From NCBI RefSeq assembly GCF_000773975.1, contig NZ_JRUQ01000056.1:1-57238 (forward strand): 57,238 nucleotides of DNA, written 5' to 3'. This document shows, one piece after another, positions 49,802-57,038 of the stretch (its first letter is position 1; each line of letters opens with the position of its first letter). Source of the stretch: Erwinia typographi. GTDB lineage: Bacteria > Pseudomonadota > Gammaproteobacteria > Enterobacterales > Enterobacteriaceae. The translations under genes were made by a program, and so were the position numbers. Under the pieces are notes generated by a model, which saw only the letters and a list, made by a program, of their open reading frames with translations, searched no databases and was not told the origin of the DNA.

Positions 49802-49939
49802 TTACACATCTTAGTAGTTATGAAGAATGGATAGCTCATTTTTATGCTGAGGTTTGCGAACAACATAGAAAACATCGATAGCTACAGTTCACTGCTCGCT
49901 AATAGCTTACCTTAGTTGAAATTAGTAATTGCGTGAATC

Positions 49940-49967
49940 ATATAAACCGACCTAAGCCGGTTTATAT
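49940..49967 (-). terminator. terminator after the alpha gene
   Basis: A perfect 10-bp stem ATATAAACCG / CGGTTTATAT starts 12 bases past the alpha stop. Confidence 0.75.
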
Positions 49968-49979
49968 GGAATGATGTTA

Positions 49980-52292
49980 TCAGGCGCTACATGCGGGCAG
50001 CCAATCTGCCTCGCTGTCTTCATGCAGCGTGAGATTGGTCTGTATGCCGTTATTAGTTCGGCGTTTGAGCAGCACGCGCTCGTACTCTTTCAGCGTCTGC
50101 GGCACCGCTTGGCCGAAAGCCGTCAGGCTGAGCGGGTGCTGATGCCCGCGCGATTCCATAAATGACAGATAGGCATGATAGAGATAGCGCTTCGGGTTGA
50201 TCGGGCGAATGTTGGCGTTGCCAATAAACAGTCCATTCGGCGTGCTCAGCGGCATCAGGTAGCCACAGAAATCGACCAATGGATCGGACTGTCTCTTTAT
50301 CTCCAGCGCTTCACCGGATGATTGCTGCGCCTGCAACAGCTCGCGCGCTTCATCAGGTGACGCGAAGCGCTGCATCAGATGACGGACAATCACGGCCAGC
50401 TCAACGCCGATCTTATCCAGTAACTGCGGGTCGCGCTCTTTTGCCGGGATTACTTCCGGGAACGTCAGGATTACCCGGCGACGTGACACGCCGCCGCTGC
50501 GATCGCTAAAACGCATAGGATTGTTGTTCACCGCCAGAATAACCGCCGGAATATGGGTTGAATAGGCGTCGCGATACTTGGGATCGATGGCAACTGCATC
50601 GCCACCGGTAATCGCCTTAATGCCTGCGCCGTCGCCGCTCCATTTTTCCTGATCGGGCAGAATAATCAGCGAAAATCCCACTACGCTGGCACGCTCGCGC
50701 GATGATTCCAGCGTGTCGATGGTGGCGGACGTGGTGTTATCGCGGCCAGCGAGCAGCGTGGCGATCGAGGCTAATACGCTTTTCCCGCTTCCACCTGGAC
50801 CAGTCACCTCAAGGAACATCTGCCAGTCATAGCGGTTTGCCAGCACCATAAATAGCGCCGCGAGGATGCGTTCCTGCTTGTCGTGATTATGTCCGGCCGC
50901 CCGCGTTAACCAGCGGTAAAAGTTAGGTGCGTGGTCTGCAAGATTTTCACCGGGGCGCGGCGCGGAGTAGTCAACGCTGTTTACCGTGCGCAGCCAGTTT
51001 TCGCGGCGATGCGGGCTGAATGTGCCGTTCGTCGTATCAAAAATGCCGTTACGGAAACCAATCAGGCGGCGCGCCGGTTCGCCCATTTGCGGCACCATCA
51101 GTTTGAGCGTATCGAGTACGCTGCCAATTCCGGCCGCTGAAAACGGTGCGCGCACCTTCTGAAACAGCGCGGCGATCTCACGGCGTAGCGTCTGTACCGG
51201 CATCACCTGCCACGCGCCGTTCTCATAACGGCAGATTTCCTCCCCGACGGGCGGCACGGCCAGCGCCTGCCCGTAGTGATCGACCAGCAGCTCCGCCTTT
51301 TCGCTGGCGCTCATGGCTTTAAGGTCGGCTTCGCTCAAGTACTCGAACGGGCTTGGCTTTTGAGGCTGAGTAAAGGCAGTAAGTAGCACCTGCGTCGCGA
51401 TGTCGCCCTGTGCCTGCCAGACGTCGTTCCAGTCGCCGGTTTCCGGCGGTAAAGCGGCCTTGCCCTTGCAGGCTTTCGCGGCTTCCTCTGCCTTTAGCTG
51501 GCCTGTGCCGTTGTCGTCGCGATCGGCGGCAATCAGCATCAGTGCATCAGGATTGGTTTTACGAAGCTGCGCGGCAAGTGCCGGGAGATTATTCGCGCTG
51601 AGCGCTACATAAACCGGCTGCCCGGTCAGGCGCTGAACCGTCAGGCCGGTTGCATAACCTTCGGTGAGCCACAGCGTTTTACTATCAGGCTCGCCTGCAA
51701 GATGATAAGCACCTTTCACCTGTCCACCGGGCAGGGTGCGCTTGTCGCCAGAGGCGCTGATTAGCTGGATGTTCACGGCGTTGCCGCTTTCGTCCGTCAG
51801 CGGTACAAGCAGGTCGCCAACTGCAAAACTGATTCCGCCATAGCGCAGACCAGCAGCCAGCGTCAACGCTTTAGTGCTGTGCAGTCCTTTCGATAAAAGG
51901 TAGGCGTTATCCGTGCGGCTGACGGCGGCGGCGATCAGCTTCTGCGCCCGCGCGGCGGCCTCAGATTGTGCGACTGCTTTATCAACTGTGTTCACCGGTG
52001 CTTTTGATACCGGTGGCAGCGCGCCGAGCATATCAGCGATTTTGATTGCTGCTTCCTTGGCGCTGACGTCGAGCGCCTTTTCAACCAGATTCAGGCCGTC
52101 ACCGGCTCCGCACTGATTGCAGTGCCACGTCCCGCGACCGTCCTGATTATCAAAGCGGAAACGATCTTTACCGCCGCAAACCGGGCATGCACCGTGTCTG
52201 CCGCTGGCGTGAATGCTGATGCCGAGCGCGGGCAGCAGTTGCGGCCAGAATCCGGCGGCCGCTTTTACCGTGTCAGAGACAATGTGTTTCAT
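49980..52292 (-). CDS. P4 alpha-like primase/helicase/origin-binding protein
   Basis: 770 residues (P4 alpha 777). Zinc finger C36-x2-C39 and C58-x2-C61 (CPVCGGKDRF, WHCNQCG). Toprim-like primase segments LWLTEGYATGL and LIAADRDDNG. D5 N-terminal region, then an SF3 helicase with P-loop GPGGSGKS near 505 and LPDQEKWSGDGAGIKAITGG. The C-terminal part should bind the iterons seen at 54212-54316. It starts satellite replication independently of host DnaA/DnaG. GGGAGATC precedes the ATG. Confidence 0.93.
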   Translation of the reverse strand: MKHIVSDTVKAAAGFWPQLLPALGISIHASGRHGACPVCGGKDRFRFDNQDGRGTWHCNQCGAGDGLNLVEKALDVSAKEAAIKIADMLGALPPVSKAPVNTVDKAVAQSEAAARAQKLIAAAVSRTDNAYLLSKGLHSTKALTLAAGLRYGGISFAVGDLLVPLTDESGNAVNIQLISASGDKRTLPGGQVKGAYHLAGEPDSKTLWLTEGYATGLTVQRLTGQPVYVALSANNLPALAAQLRKTNPDALMLIAADRDDNGTGQLKAEEAAKACKGKAALPPETGDWNDVWQAQGDIATQVLLTAFTQPQKPSPFEYLSEADLKAMSASEKAELLVDHYGQALAVPPVGEEICRYENGAWQVMPVQTLRREIAALFQKVRAPFSAAGIGSVLDTLKLMVPQMGEPARRLIGFRNGIFDTTNGTFSPHRRENWLRTVNSVDYSAPRPGENLADHAPNFYRWLTRAAGHNHDKQERILAALFMVLANRYDWQMFLEVTGPGGSGKSVLASIATLLAGRDNTTSATIDTLESSRERASVVGFSLIILPDQEKWSGDGAGIKAITGGDAVAIDPKYRDAYSTHIPAVILAVNNNPMRFSDRSGGVSRRRVILTFPEVIPAKERDPQLLDKIGVELAVIVRHLMQRFASPDEARELLQAQQSSGEALEIKRQSDPLVDFCGYLMPLSTPNGLFIGNANIRPINPKRYLYHAYLSFMESRGHQHPLSLTAFGQAVPQTLKEYERVLLKRRTNNGIQTNLTLHEDSEADWLPACSA

Positions 52293-52306
52293 CTGCTCGA
52301 TCTCCC

Positions 52307-52648
52307 TCAGTGCAACGTGGCGCGGCGGGTTGCGGCAAGCTGGCTACAGAACAGCTCATCCATCATGGTTGCGCCAAGACGCGTCAGGCGCGGCGGCGCG
52401 GTCAGCAGGTCAGGCTCAACCATATCGCCCAGCATGGTGCAGGCCATTTCCATTCCGGCTTCTGCGCCGTGGCGACGCACGTAAAATCCTTCCAGCTCAA
52501 GCGCGATGGTCATCTGCAGCTCGTCGAGTGTTGCCGAAACGGTGATCCCCAGTGTTTTGCAGGCGTTGAGATACCCCTGCGCCAGCGCACGACGGTAAAC
52601 TGCAGTACGGACTTCAACAGGTAAGCAGGAATTATTAGCGGTCATCAT
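52307..52648 (-). CDS. P4-family small protein (DUF5375-like)
   Basis: 113 residues from the ATG-ATG at 52648 (GGAGG upstream). Reads SCLPVEVRTAVYRRALAQGY, LGITVSATLDELQMTIALEL, and EPDLLTAPPRLTRLGATMMD; the type regularly found just upstream of alpha in P4-like elements. Function unknown. Overlaps the next gene upstream by 14 bases and ends 14 bases before alpha. Confidence 0.75.
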   Translation of the reverse strand: MMTANNSCLPVEVRTAVYRRALAQGYLNACKTLGITVSATLDELQMTIALELEGFYVRRHGAEAGMEMACTMLGDMVEPDLLTAPPRLTRLGATMMDELFCSQLAATRRATLH

Positions 52649-52901
52649 GGCGGGCCTCCGTGGCAAGAATCAGGGAATCACAGGTTTCAACGACTTTACC
52701 GAGCTGATCGGTGAGAAGGGCAACGACAGAAGCCAGCGCGGCGCTGTCAGGCACGCAGCTTTGAGCGCTGAGGCAATGAACGGAATCGAACATATCAAGC
52801 ACTGTTACGCCGACGGAATGAGCATGCAGCAGGCGCAGATAATCGGCGTGTGGAATTGAATAGGTGCTGTTGCTGTTGGTGCGAGCGGCAAGAGTATTCA
52901 T
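52635..52901 (-). CDS. P4-family small hypothetical protein
   Basis: 88 residues from the ATG at 52901 (GGTGG upstream). No signal or membrane segment. Reads SIPHADYLRLLHAHSVGVTV and VVALLTDQLGKVVETCDSLI. A helical, conserved-looking member of the alpha operon, unknown role. It overlaps both neighbours. Confidence 0.65.
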   Translation of the reverse strand: MNTLAARTNSNSTYSIPHADYLRLLHAHSVGVTVLDMFDSVHCLSAQSCVPDSAALASVVALLTDQLGKVVETCDSLILATEARHDDR

Positions 52902-53092
52902 GCAGCCACCGCCTGTACCGGCACGCGGCCAGCAAAGCACAGAACATAATCACGAACGAAATTGGCACGAGCTGTGCGCTCGTCTTCTGCCGCATAACGC
53001 AGCATGCAGGGACGGGCAGCGTGATCGGTGCGGCGCACGGCAGCGAAAATATAAGTGAATTTGGGGCGAGTAATAGTTAGAACCGTTGCCAT
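52898..53092 (-). CDS. Icd-like host cell-division inhibitor
   Basis: 64 residues (MATVLTITRPKFTYIFAAVR then RTDHAARPCMLRYAAEDE, ending AGRVPVQAVAA), the Icd-like small protein of P4/P1-type elements. It has its own strong GGAGATTGTC ribosome site and ATG at 53092, in frame inside the longer Ash reading frame. Predicted to hinder host septation when the satellite replicates. It ends in an overlap with the next gene. Confidence 0.72.
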   Translation of the reverse strand: MATVLTITRPKFTYIFAAVRRTDHAARPCMLRYAAEDERTARANFVRDYVLCFAGRVPVQAVAA

Positions 53093-53425
53093 GATGACAA
53101 TCTCCAATGAGTAGCGGTTAACGCCACCACCGGAGCTGCAAATCTCATGGGTGGTGACCCGAACGGGGTTTGCAGTACCGGCCTCAATGGATACCGGCCA
53201 GCCCGAAGGCCGCCCCGCCCGAGCCACCATTATTTGACAGAGGCTGCGGATAAAGAACCACAGCCCGAAAAATAGGTATGCCTGAGCAATGACACAAAAA
53301 AACACGCGTGGCGCGTGTTGTGTCGCCATTGAGTTACACGGGCTGCAAATCCCGGCTACCGATTTTGCGGCAGCACAAAAACTGTATAACGACCGCTCGC
53401 CAGAGAAAAGGCTTTTTTCGTTCAT
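52898..53425 (-). CDS. Ash-like protein, reading through into Icd
   Basis: The 175-codon frame begins MNEKSLFSGERS and carries the Ash hallmark segments KSVAGICSPCNSMATQHAPR, MVARAGRPSGWPVSIEAGTA and TTHEICSSGGGVNR of P4 immunity regions. It continues in frame into the Icd-like part. An intrinsic terminator (53291-53324) lies inside it, so full-length translation depends on read-through of transcription. GAGGAAAA lies about 11 bases before the ATG. Confidence 0.65.
   Translation of the reverse strand: MNEKSLFSGERSLYSFCAAAKSVAGICSPCNSMATQHAPRVFFCVIAQAYLFFGLWFFIRSLCQIMVARAGRPSGWPVSIEAGTANPVRVTTHEICSSGGGVNRYSLEIVIMATVLTITRPKFTYIFAAVRRTDHAARPCMLRYAAEDERTARANFVRDYVLCFAGRVPVQAVAA
53291..53324 (-). 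terminator. attenuator in the immunity region (timm-like)
   Basis: Nested stem: outer GACACAA / TTGTGTC, inner AACACGCG / CGCGTGTT, with seven T on the minus strand. In P4, immunity works by premature termination in the leader caused by the CI RNA; this hairpin sits at the corresponding spot. The CI RNA itself was not mapped. Confidence 0.65.
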
Positions 53426-53438
53426 TTGGGCGTTTTCC

Positions 53439-53687
53439 TCAGCAATCGGTCAGGACTTGATCGGACTGCTGCGGATTTGATCGGCGTTTGCTGTCAGCTT
53501 TGCCCGTTATGTGTTTTCTCGAGTGAGCTTTTTTGCCCATAACCGAAATATGGCCGTGCATTCCGCTGTTAAAAGAAGGTGAGATTGGTGGCTTATCACT
53601 GAGTGCGTTTGTGAGGCTTTCAACAATGAAGGCTGTTTCATCTTTGGTTAGTGGAAATGAGCTGGTGTTGAAATTCAGCGTGATCAT
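53439..53687 (-). CDS. small hypothetical protein of the satellite early operon
   Basis: 82 residues. The ATG overlaps the alpA stop (ATGA), so it is translationally coupled. N-terminal half NFNTSSFPLTKDETAFIVES, basic C-terminal half. No family recognised. Confidence 0.5.
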   Translation of the reverse strand: MITLNFNTSSFPLTKDETAFIVESLTNALSDKPPISPSFNSGMHGHISVMGKKAHSRKHITGKADSKRRSNPQQSDQVLTDC

Positions 53688-53941
53688 GCTCCACCTCCGA
53701 CGCGCTGTGCGATGCGTGACTGCATCCAGCCATCAATTTCAGAGGCCAGCCAGGCAACGTTTTTACCACCAAGGGAAATCTGCGACGGAAACTGCTCACG
53801 GCTGATTAAGTCATAAATAGTTGAGCGGGACAGGCCGCTGGTGTTGATCACTTCTGGTAGGCGCATAAAGCGATCGCGGGGATAGGAAACATCACCTGTG
53901 ATAGGCGTTGTTGGGGATGAAGCGGATGAAACTGCGTGCAT
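53684..53941 (-). CDS. AlpA/Vis-family excisionase-regulator
   Basis: 85 residues with the AlpA/MerR-like helix-turn-helix: RFMRLPEVINTSGLSRSTIY, ISREQFPSQISLGGKNVAWL, then the SEIDGWM ending. In P4 the homologue Vis directs excision and represses late transcription. First gene of the leftward early operon. Confidence 0.87.
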   Translation of the reverse strand: MHAVSSASSPTTPITGDVSYPRDRFMRLPEVINTSGLSRSTIYDLISREQFPSQISLGGKNVAWLASEIDGWMQSRIAQRVGGGA

Positions 53942-54211
53942 GGTGTTACCTCATAATGAGTCCGGCCGGTGCTGCCCGGTTCCGGGTGTGTCTTTAGGTA
54001 ACTCCCTATTTTGAGAATATTTTATCTAATGTAAACAACCCCCTGTTTGCTGATAAATGAGCTAAATTCAGCTCTGTTCTATCCTGTTACACCCTGTTTG
54101 CCAATGTCTACCAATGTTTGCCTTTTAATAGCTAATGCAAATTAAAGTGAGTTAATTAATAGGAATAAATTCTATAAATAGCTAGCCAGAAAAAGGCTGC
54201 TATTTGAAAGT
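53942..54211. other. AT-rich control region of the satellite
   Basis: Non-coding, AT-rich, between the leftward early operon and the rightward late genes. It should contain the alpA promoter; boxes not assigned. Confidence 0.45.
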
Positions 54212-54316
54212 CAGTGAAGACTAGTGAACACTGAGTGAAGACTTAATATGTAACTATTCACTACTTTAATTACTGTATTTATTATCTTTTTTACCTTGGT
54301 GAACAGTAGTGAATAG
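54212..54316. repeat. origin iterons of the P4-like element
   Basis: A cluster of GTGAA-core decamers: AGTGAAGACT (54212), AGTGAACACT (54223), AGTGAAGACT (54234), inverted ATTCACTACT (54255), GGTGAACAGT (54298) and AGTGAATAG (54308), with an AT-rich stretch between. GGTGAACAGT is the type I iteron of P4 ori/crr, bound by alpha. This is the probable replication origin. Confidence 0.72.
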
Positions 54317-54462
54317 TTTTATAAGAACTAAAAGTATTTAAGGTGTGTTCCAGCCGCAATTTTGGGTTTGTTTGCTGAGCGACAGGCAGAAAGCATTGAA
54401 ATGATTTGTCCGTTGGTGCACGACAGAATGTCCTCATCCTTTACAGATGATGCGAGACAAAG

Positions 54463-55179
54463 ATGAACACAACAGAAAACAAATCAGCCTCACTAATTCG
54501 ATTCGAAAAAGCGCGAGCGGAACATACTGAACAGATGACGGCATTTAATGGTGTTGTCGCTAACATCACCCGTTGAGAAAAAGAGCGTCAGGCCGCTATC
54601 GAGGCGGGTAAGGAAGCTGAGAGTAACTGGCGCACTAATTTTCGAAAATTGCGGGGTAATCTCACGGAGGAACTTCGCGCCGAACACACTCAGCGTATAG
54701 CCAATCGAGAACTGGCCGATGAGTTTGCGGGATTGTTGAAAGAACTGGAGCTAGATAAGCAGTACGCCGTGCTGTGCTGTTGTACCAGCGGTAAAATATA
54801 CGTTGAAGCACATCAAACTGCTTTTACTGAGTTTGCTGACTCGCATTGGGAATCGGCGCTGCGAAACGTTAGCCCTTCGTTGCTATGGGCGATCAAGTTG
54901 CGCATTCAGCGCGAAAAAATTGCCTCAACCTTTGTCGGAGACGATCGTGACCCGATCCGCGATATCGCTGGGCTTGTAGGGGAAGCATTGACGCGAGCTG
55001 CGGCCGCGCTTCCTGAACGTGTTCTAAATGAAGTTCCATTACTGGAATCTATCGGTGTGCGTCGTCCGGCTCTGACGGGTGTTGATATGGATCTTTATTC
55101 GCGTCCTTTACGCCGTCAGAAGCTGGCGGAATCAATCAGGGAGCAGCGTTTAAAACTTCAGGAGGGAGACCAGCAATGA
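54463..55179 (+). pseudogene. gp3/Psu-like (phage polarity suppression) gene with an in-frame stop
   Basis: One uninterrupted reading frame of 238 residues except for a TGA at 54574-54576 (ITR-stop-EKERQAA). Both sides fit P4-family glycoprotein-3/Psu-type late proteins (SLIRFEKARAEHTEQM; NLTEELRAEHTQRIANRELA; PALTGVDMDLYSRPLRRQKL). Psu decorates the P4 capsid and inhibits Rho. The stop follows only 37 codons. The ORF could restart within the remainder, but the first 60 residues would be lost. Confidence 0.68.
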
Positions 55180-55427
55180 TGCACTGCCCTTACTGCAAAA
55201 GCCCGGCGCACGCAAAATCCAGCCGCTACATGTCCGAGCAGGTAAAAGAGCGCTATCACCAGTGTACGAATCTGGATTGCTCCTGCACGTTTAAGACGAA
55301 TGAAAGCATCACGAAAGTCATAACCTCGCCGCCACCACCGGAAACAATTGAGGAAGTTGCGCCGATGCCGGTTAAAGAGCGGCAGACGTTAGGCCGATAC
55401 GGCTCAGCATTTCGAATCACTCATTAA
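55176..55427 (+). CDS. Ogr/Delta-family zinc-finger late activator
   Basis: 83 residues beginning MMHCPYCKSPAHAKSSRYMS, with CysX2Cys and a second CysX4Cys (CTNLDCSC) forming the Ogr/Delta zinc site. These proteins activate late promoters of P2/P4 phages through the RNA polymerase alpha subunit. Overlaps the upstream gene by four bases (ATGA). Confidence 0.88.
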   Translation: MMHCPYCKSPAHAKSSRYMSEQVKERYHQCTNLDCSCTFKTNESITKVITSPPPPETIEEVAPMPVKERQTLGRYGSAFRITH

Positions 55428-55434
55428 TCTTCGC

Positions 55435-55461
55435 AGCCGCTGATCACACAGCGGCTTTTTT
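55435..55461 (+). terminator. late operon terminator
   Basis: Stem AGCCGCTG / CAGCGGCT followed by TTTTTTG, just after the ogr-like gene. Confidence 0.9.
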
Positions 55462-55602
55462 GTGTCTGCTATTCGCCGTTTGAAGCCTTTTTTCTGGCAA
55501 GCCGGTTTGTAAAGAGCCGTGCATGCATGGAGTGCATGGATTCGCATGCAAAAACTTGCGTTAGCAACATGCGTTGAGGCTATACAGGGCGCGGCTTGAG
55601 TG

Positions 55603-55638
55603 GCTTTATGCACCTGCATGAAAAGATGTGCATAAAGC
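55603..55638. repeat. inverted repeat next to cos
   Basis: GCTTTATGCAC / GTGCATAAAGC, 11 bp perfect, 14-base loop, five bases left of the cos-like core. Possibly a terminase recognition element. Confidence 0.6.
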
Positions 55639-55643
55639 GGGCA

Positions 55644-55662
55644 GGCGAGGGGGGGATAGCAT
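55644..55662. other. cos-like site of P2/P4 type
   Basis: GGCGAGGGGGGGATAGCAT against the P2/P4 19-base cohesive end GGCGAGGCGGGGAAAGCAC: 16 of 19 identical. The place, directly after the psu and ogr-like genes, is where P4 has cos. It indicates that the element is, or was, packaged into helper capsids. Confidence 0.75.
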
Positions 55663-55676
55663 TGCGCGCAAAACTC

Positions 55677-57038
55677 TTAAACTCCAAAAAGCATCTGGTG
55701 ATATTTTGAAAGCTCAAAGTTAAATCGTAAAGAAAGGTCCACATTTAAATCGTCTTTTTGTTTTGCTAACCTTGCTTGCAAAGGTAATTGTAGAGAGGAT
55801 GCACATCTGTAATAGAAGCTAATTTGCTGTGATTTTGATTCATGCCAAACATTATCAATGGATGATAATGTTTCCCATATCTTATCAATATATTGTTCCC
55901 TCTCTGTCTCAGTAATATTGTTCAGAAAATACTGAATTACAGGATAGTCTAACTCTGATGATGAAACGGAAAACAATAAATCTTTTTTATCATGGCCAAA
56001 ATTCCATTCTCTCCATATCATGAACGCCTTCTCCCAACAAATAAATTGTAAATTCGAGGTGGAATGTTTCTTGAATGTTATTAAGCAATGTGAAACTGGT
56101 TCTCTAGAATTAATGTATGACTGGTCTAAGTGATTGTTATGGAGCATAATTGAGTTAAAATAGGAGTCTAGCGCCTCTGGCGAATTAATGAGTGCTAGAG
56201 ACTCCCCTAAATATGATTGTATATGTGGGAACCTACAAGGATATTTATTAATGTATTTCATCCAGTAGTCAAGTTGCCCTTTTTTATAAAGGGTTCTAAA
56301 TAGCTCAACAAAGTAACAACTTTCAATGTTATTTTTTTTATTATTTGTATTGTTAAGAATGTAAAGCGTTAAAGTTTTTGAAATGTGCTCAGTATTGGAT
56401 GAATTGATTAACTGAACTTTTTTTTCCATACTAATGCAAGATGAAAGGCAGTACGTTTTAGCTACGTTTATTGAACCCGATAAAACATCACTTAGCATCT
56501 CGCAATTATATTCAGCTAATATGTATAATGAAATCCTGACGTCGTTAGGTATTATGTCTGGTAGCAGATCATTGTAATGACTTAATTGCCGACCAATAAA
56601 TTCAGCCTCATCAGGGGAGTGAAGTCTGGATGTATCTATATCCCCTATTTTGAAACGTTCAAGATAGTGTTCGCTAAATTGGCTAGGTATCGAATAGTTA
56701 GCGATGCAAGTGCGTGCTTGATTTAAAATAGAAGCACAAGGTGATGCTTTATCAACAATCCTAGATAAAATAAGCTCAGGTTTTTTCAGGTAACTAATTA
56801 AAATAAAGATTGGAAGCCAGTTCTCGTGTTTTTTAAATATTTCTTTCAATTCCTCAGTAACATGCTGATTGCAACTGAATAAGTATGGAGGGGTATTTTC
56901 ATTGTCAGTTAAAAAATAAACCTCTGAGTTTTCAATGATTTTTTTATATTCACTATGATTATGTTCATGACTTATATGTTCAATCATAGCAAGGGTGCTT
57001 TTAACTGAATCGCGAAATTGGTCCAAGTTATTAAACAT
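55677..57038 (-). CDS. large protein of unknown family in the P4 post-cos cargo site
   Basis: 453 residues, strikingly AT-rich with rare codons compared with the flanking satellite genes. No signal peptide or membrane helix. It seems all-helical: FRDSVKSTLAMIEHISHEHN at the start, then a series of 25-40 residue helical pairs (ENWLPIFILISYLKKPELIL; QLSHYNDLLPDIIPNDVRIS; CWEKAFMIWREWNFGHDKKD), like an armadillo/TPR-type scaffold. No Walker, HNH or PD-(D/E)XK motif noticed. Its ATG overlaps the stop of the upstream gene by eight bases, so the two act together. P4-like satellites carry anti-phage systems here; a defence role is an inference. Confidence 0.6.
   Translation of the reverse strand: MFNNLDQFRDSVKSTLAMIEHISHEHNHSEYKKIIENSEVYFLTDNENTPPYLFSCNQHVTEELKEIFKKHENWLPIFILISYLKKPELILSRIVDKASPCASILNQARTCIANYSIPSQFSEHYLERFKIGDIDTSRLHSPDEAEFIGRQLSHYNDLLPDIIPNDVRISLYILAEYNCEMLSDVLSGSINVAKTYCLSSCISMEKKVQLINSSNTEHISKTLTLYILNNTNNKKNNIESCYFVELFRTLYKKGQLDYWMKYINKYPCRFPHIQSYLGESLALINSPEALDSYFNSIMLHNNHLDQSYINSREPVSHCLITFKKHSTSNLQFICWEKAFMIWREWNFGHDKKDLLFSVSSSELDYPVIQYFLNNITETEREQYIDKIWETLSSIDNVWHESKSQQISFYYRCASSLQLPLQARLAKQKDDLNVDLSLRFNFELSKYHQMLFGV

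Noticed and set aside
54407..54425. TGTC-N11-GACA dyad before the psu-like gene as an Ogr/Delta late-promoter site
   Set aside because: The spacing is TGT-N13-ACA, not N12, and a site centred near -55 would put the transcription start after the ATG at 54463.
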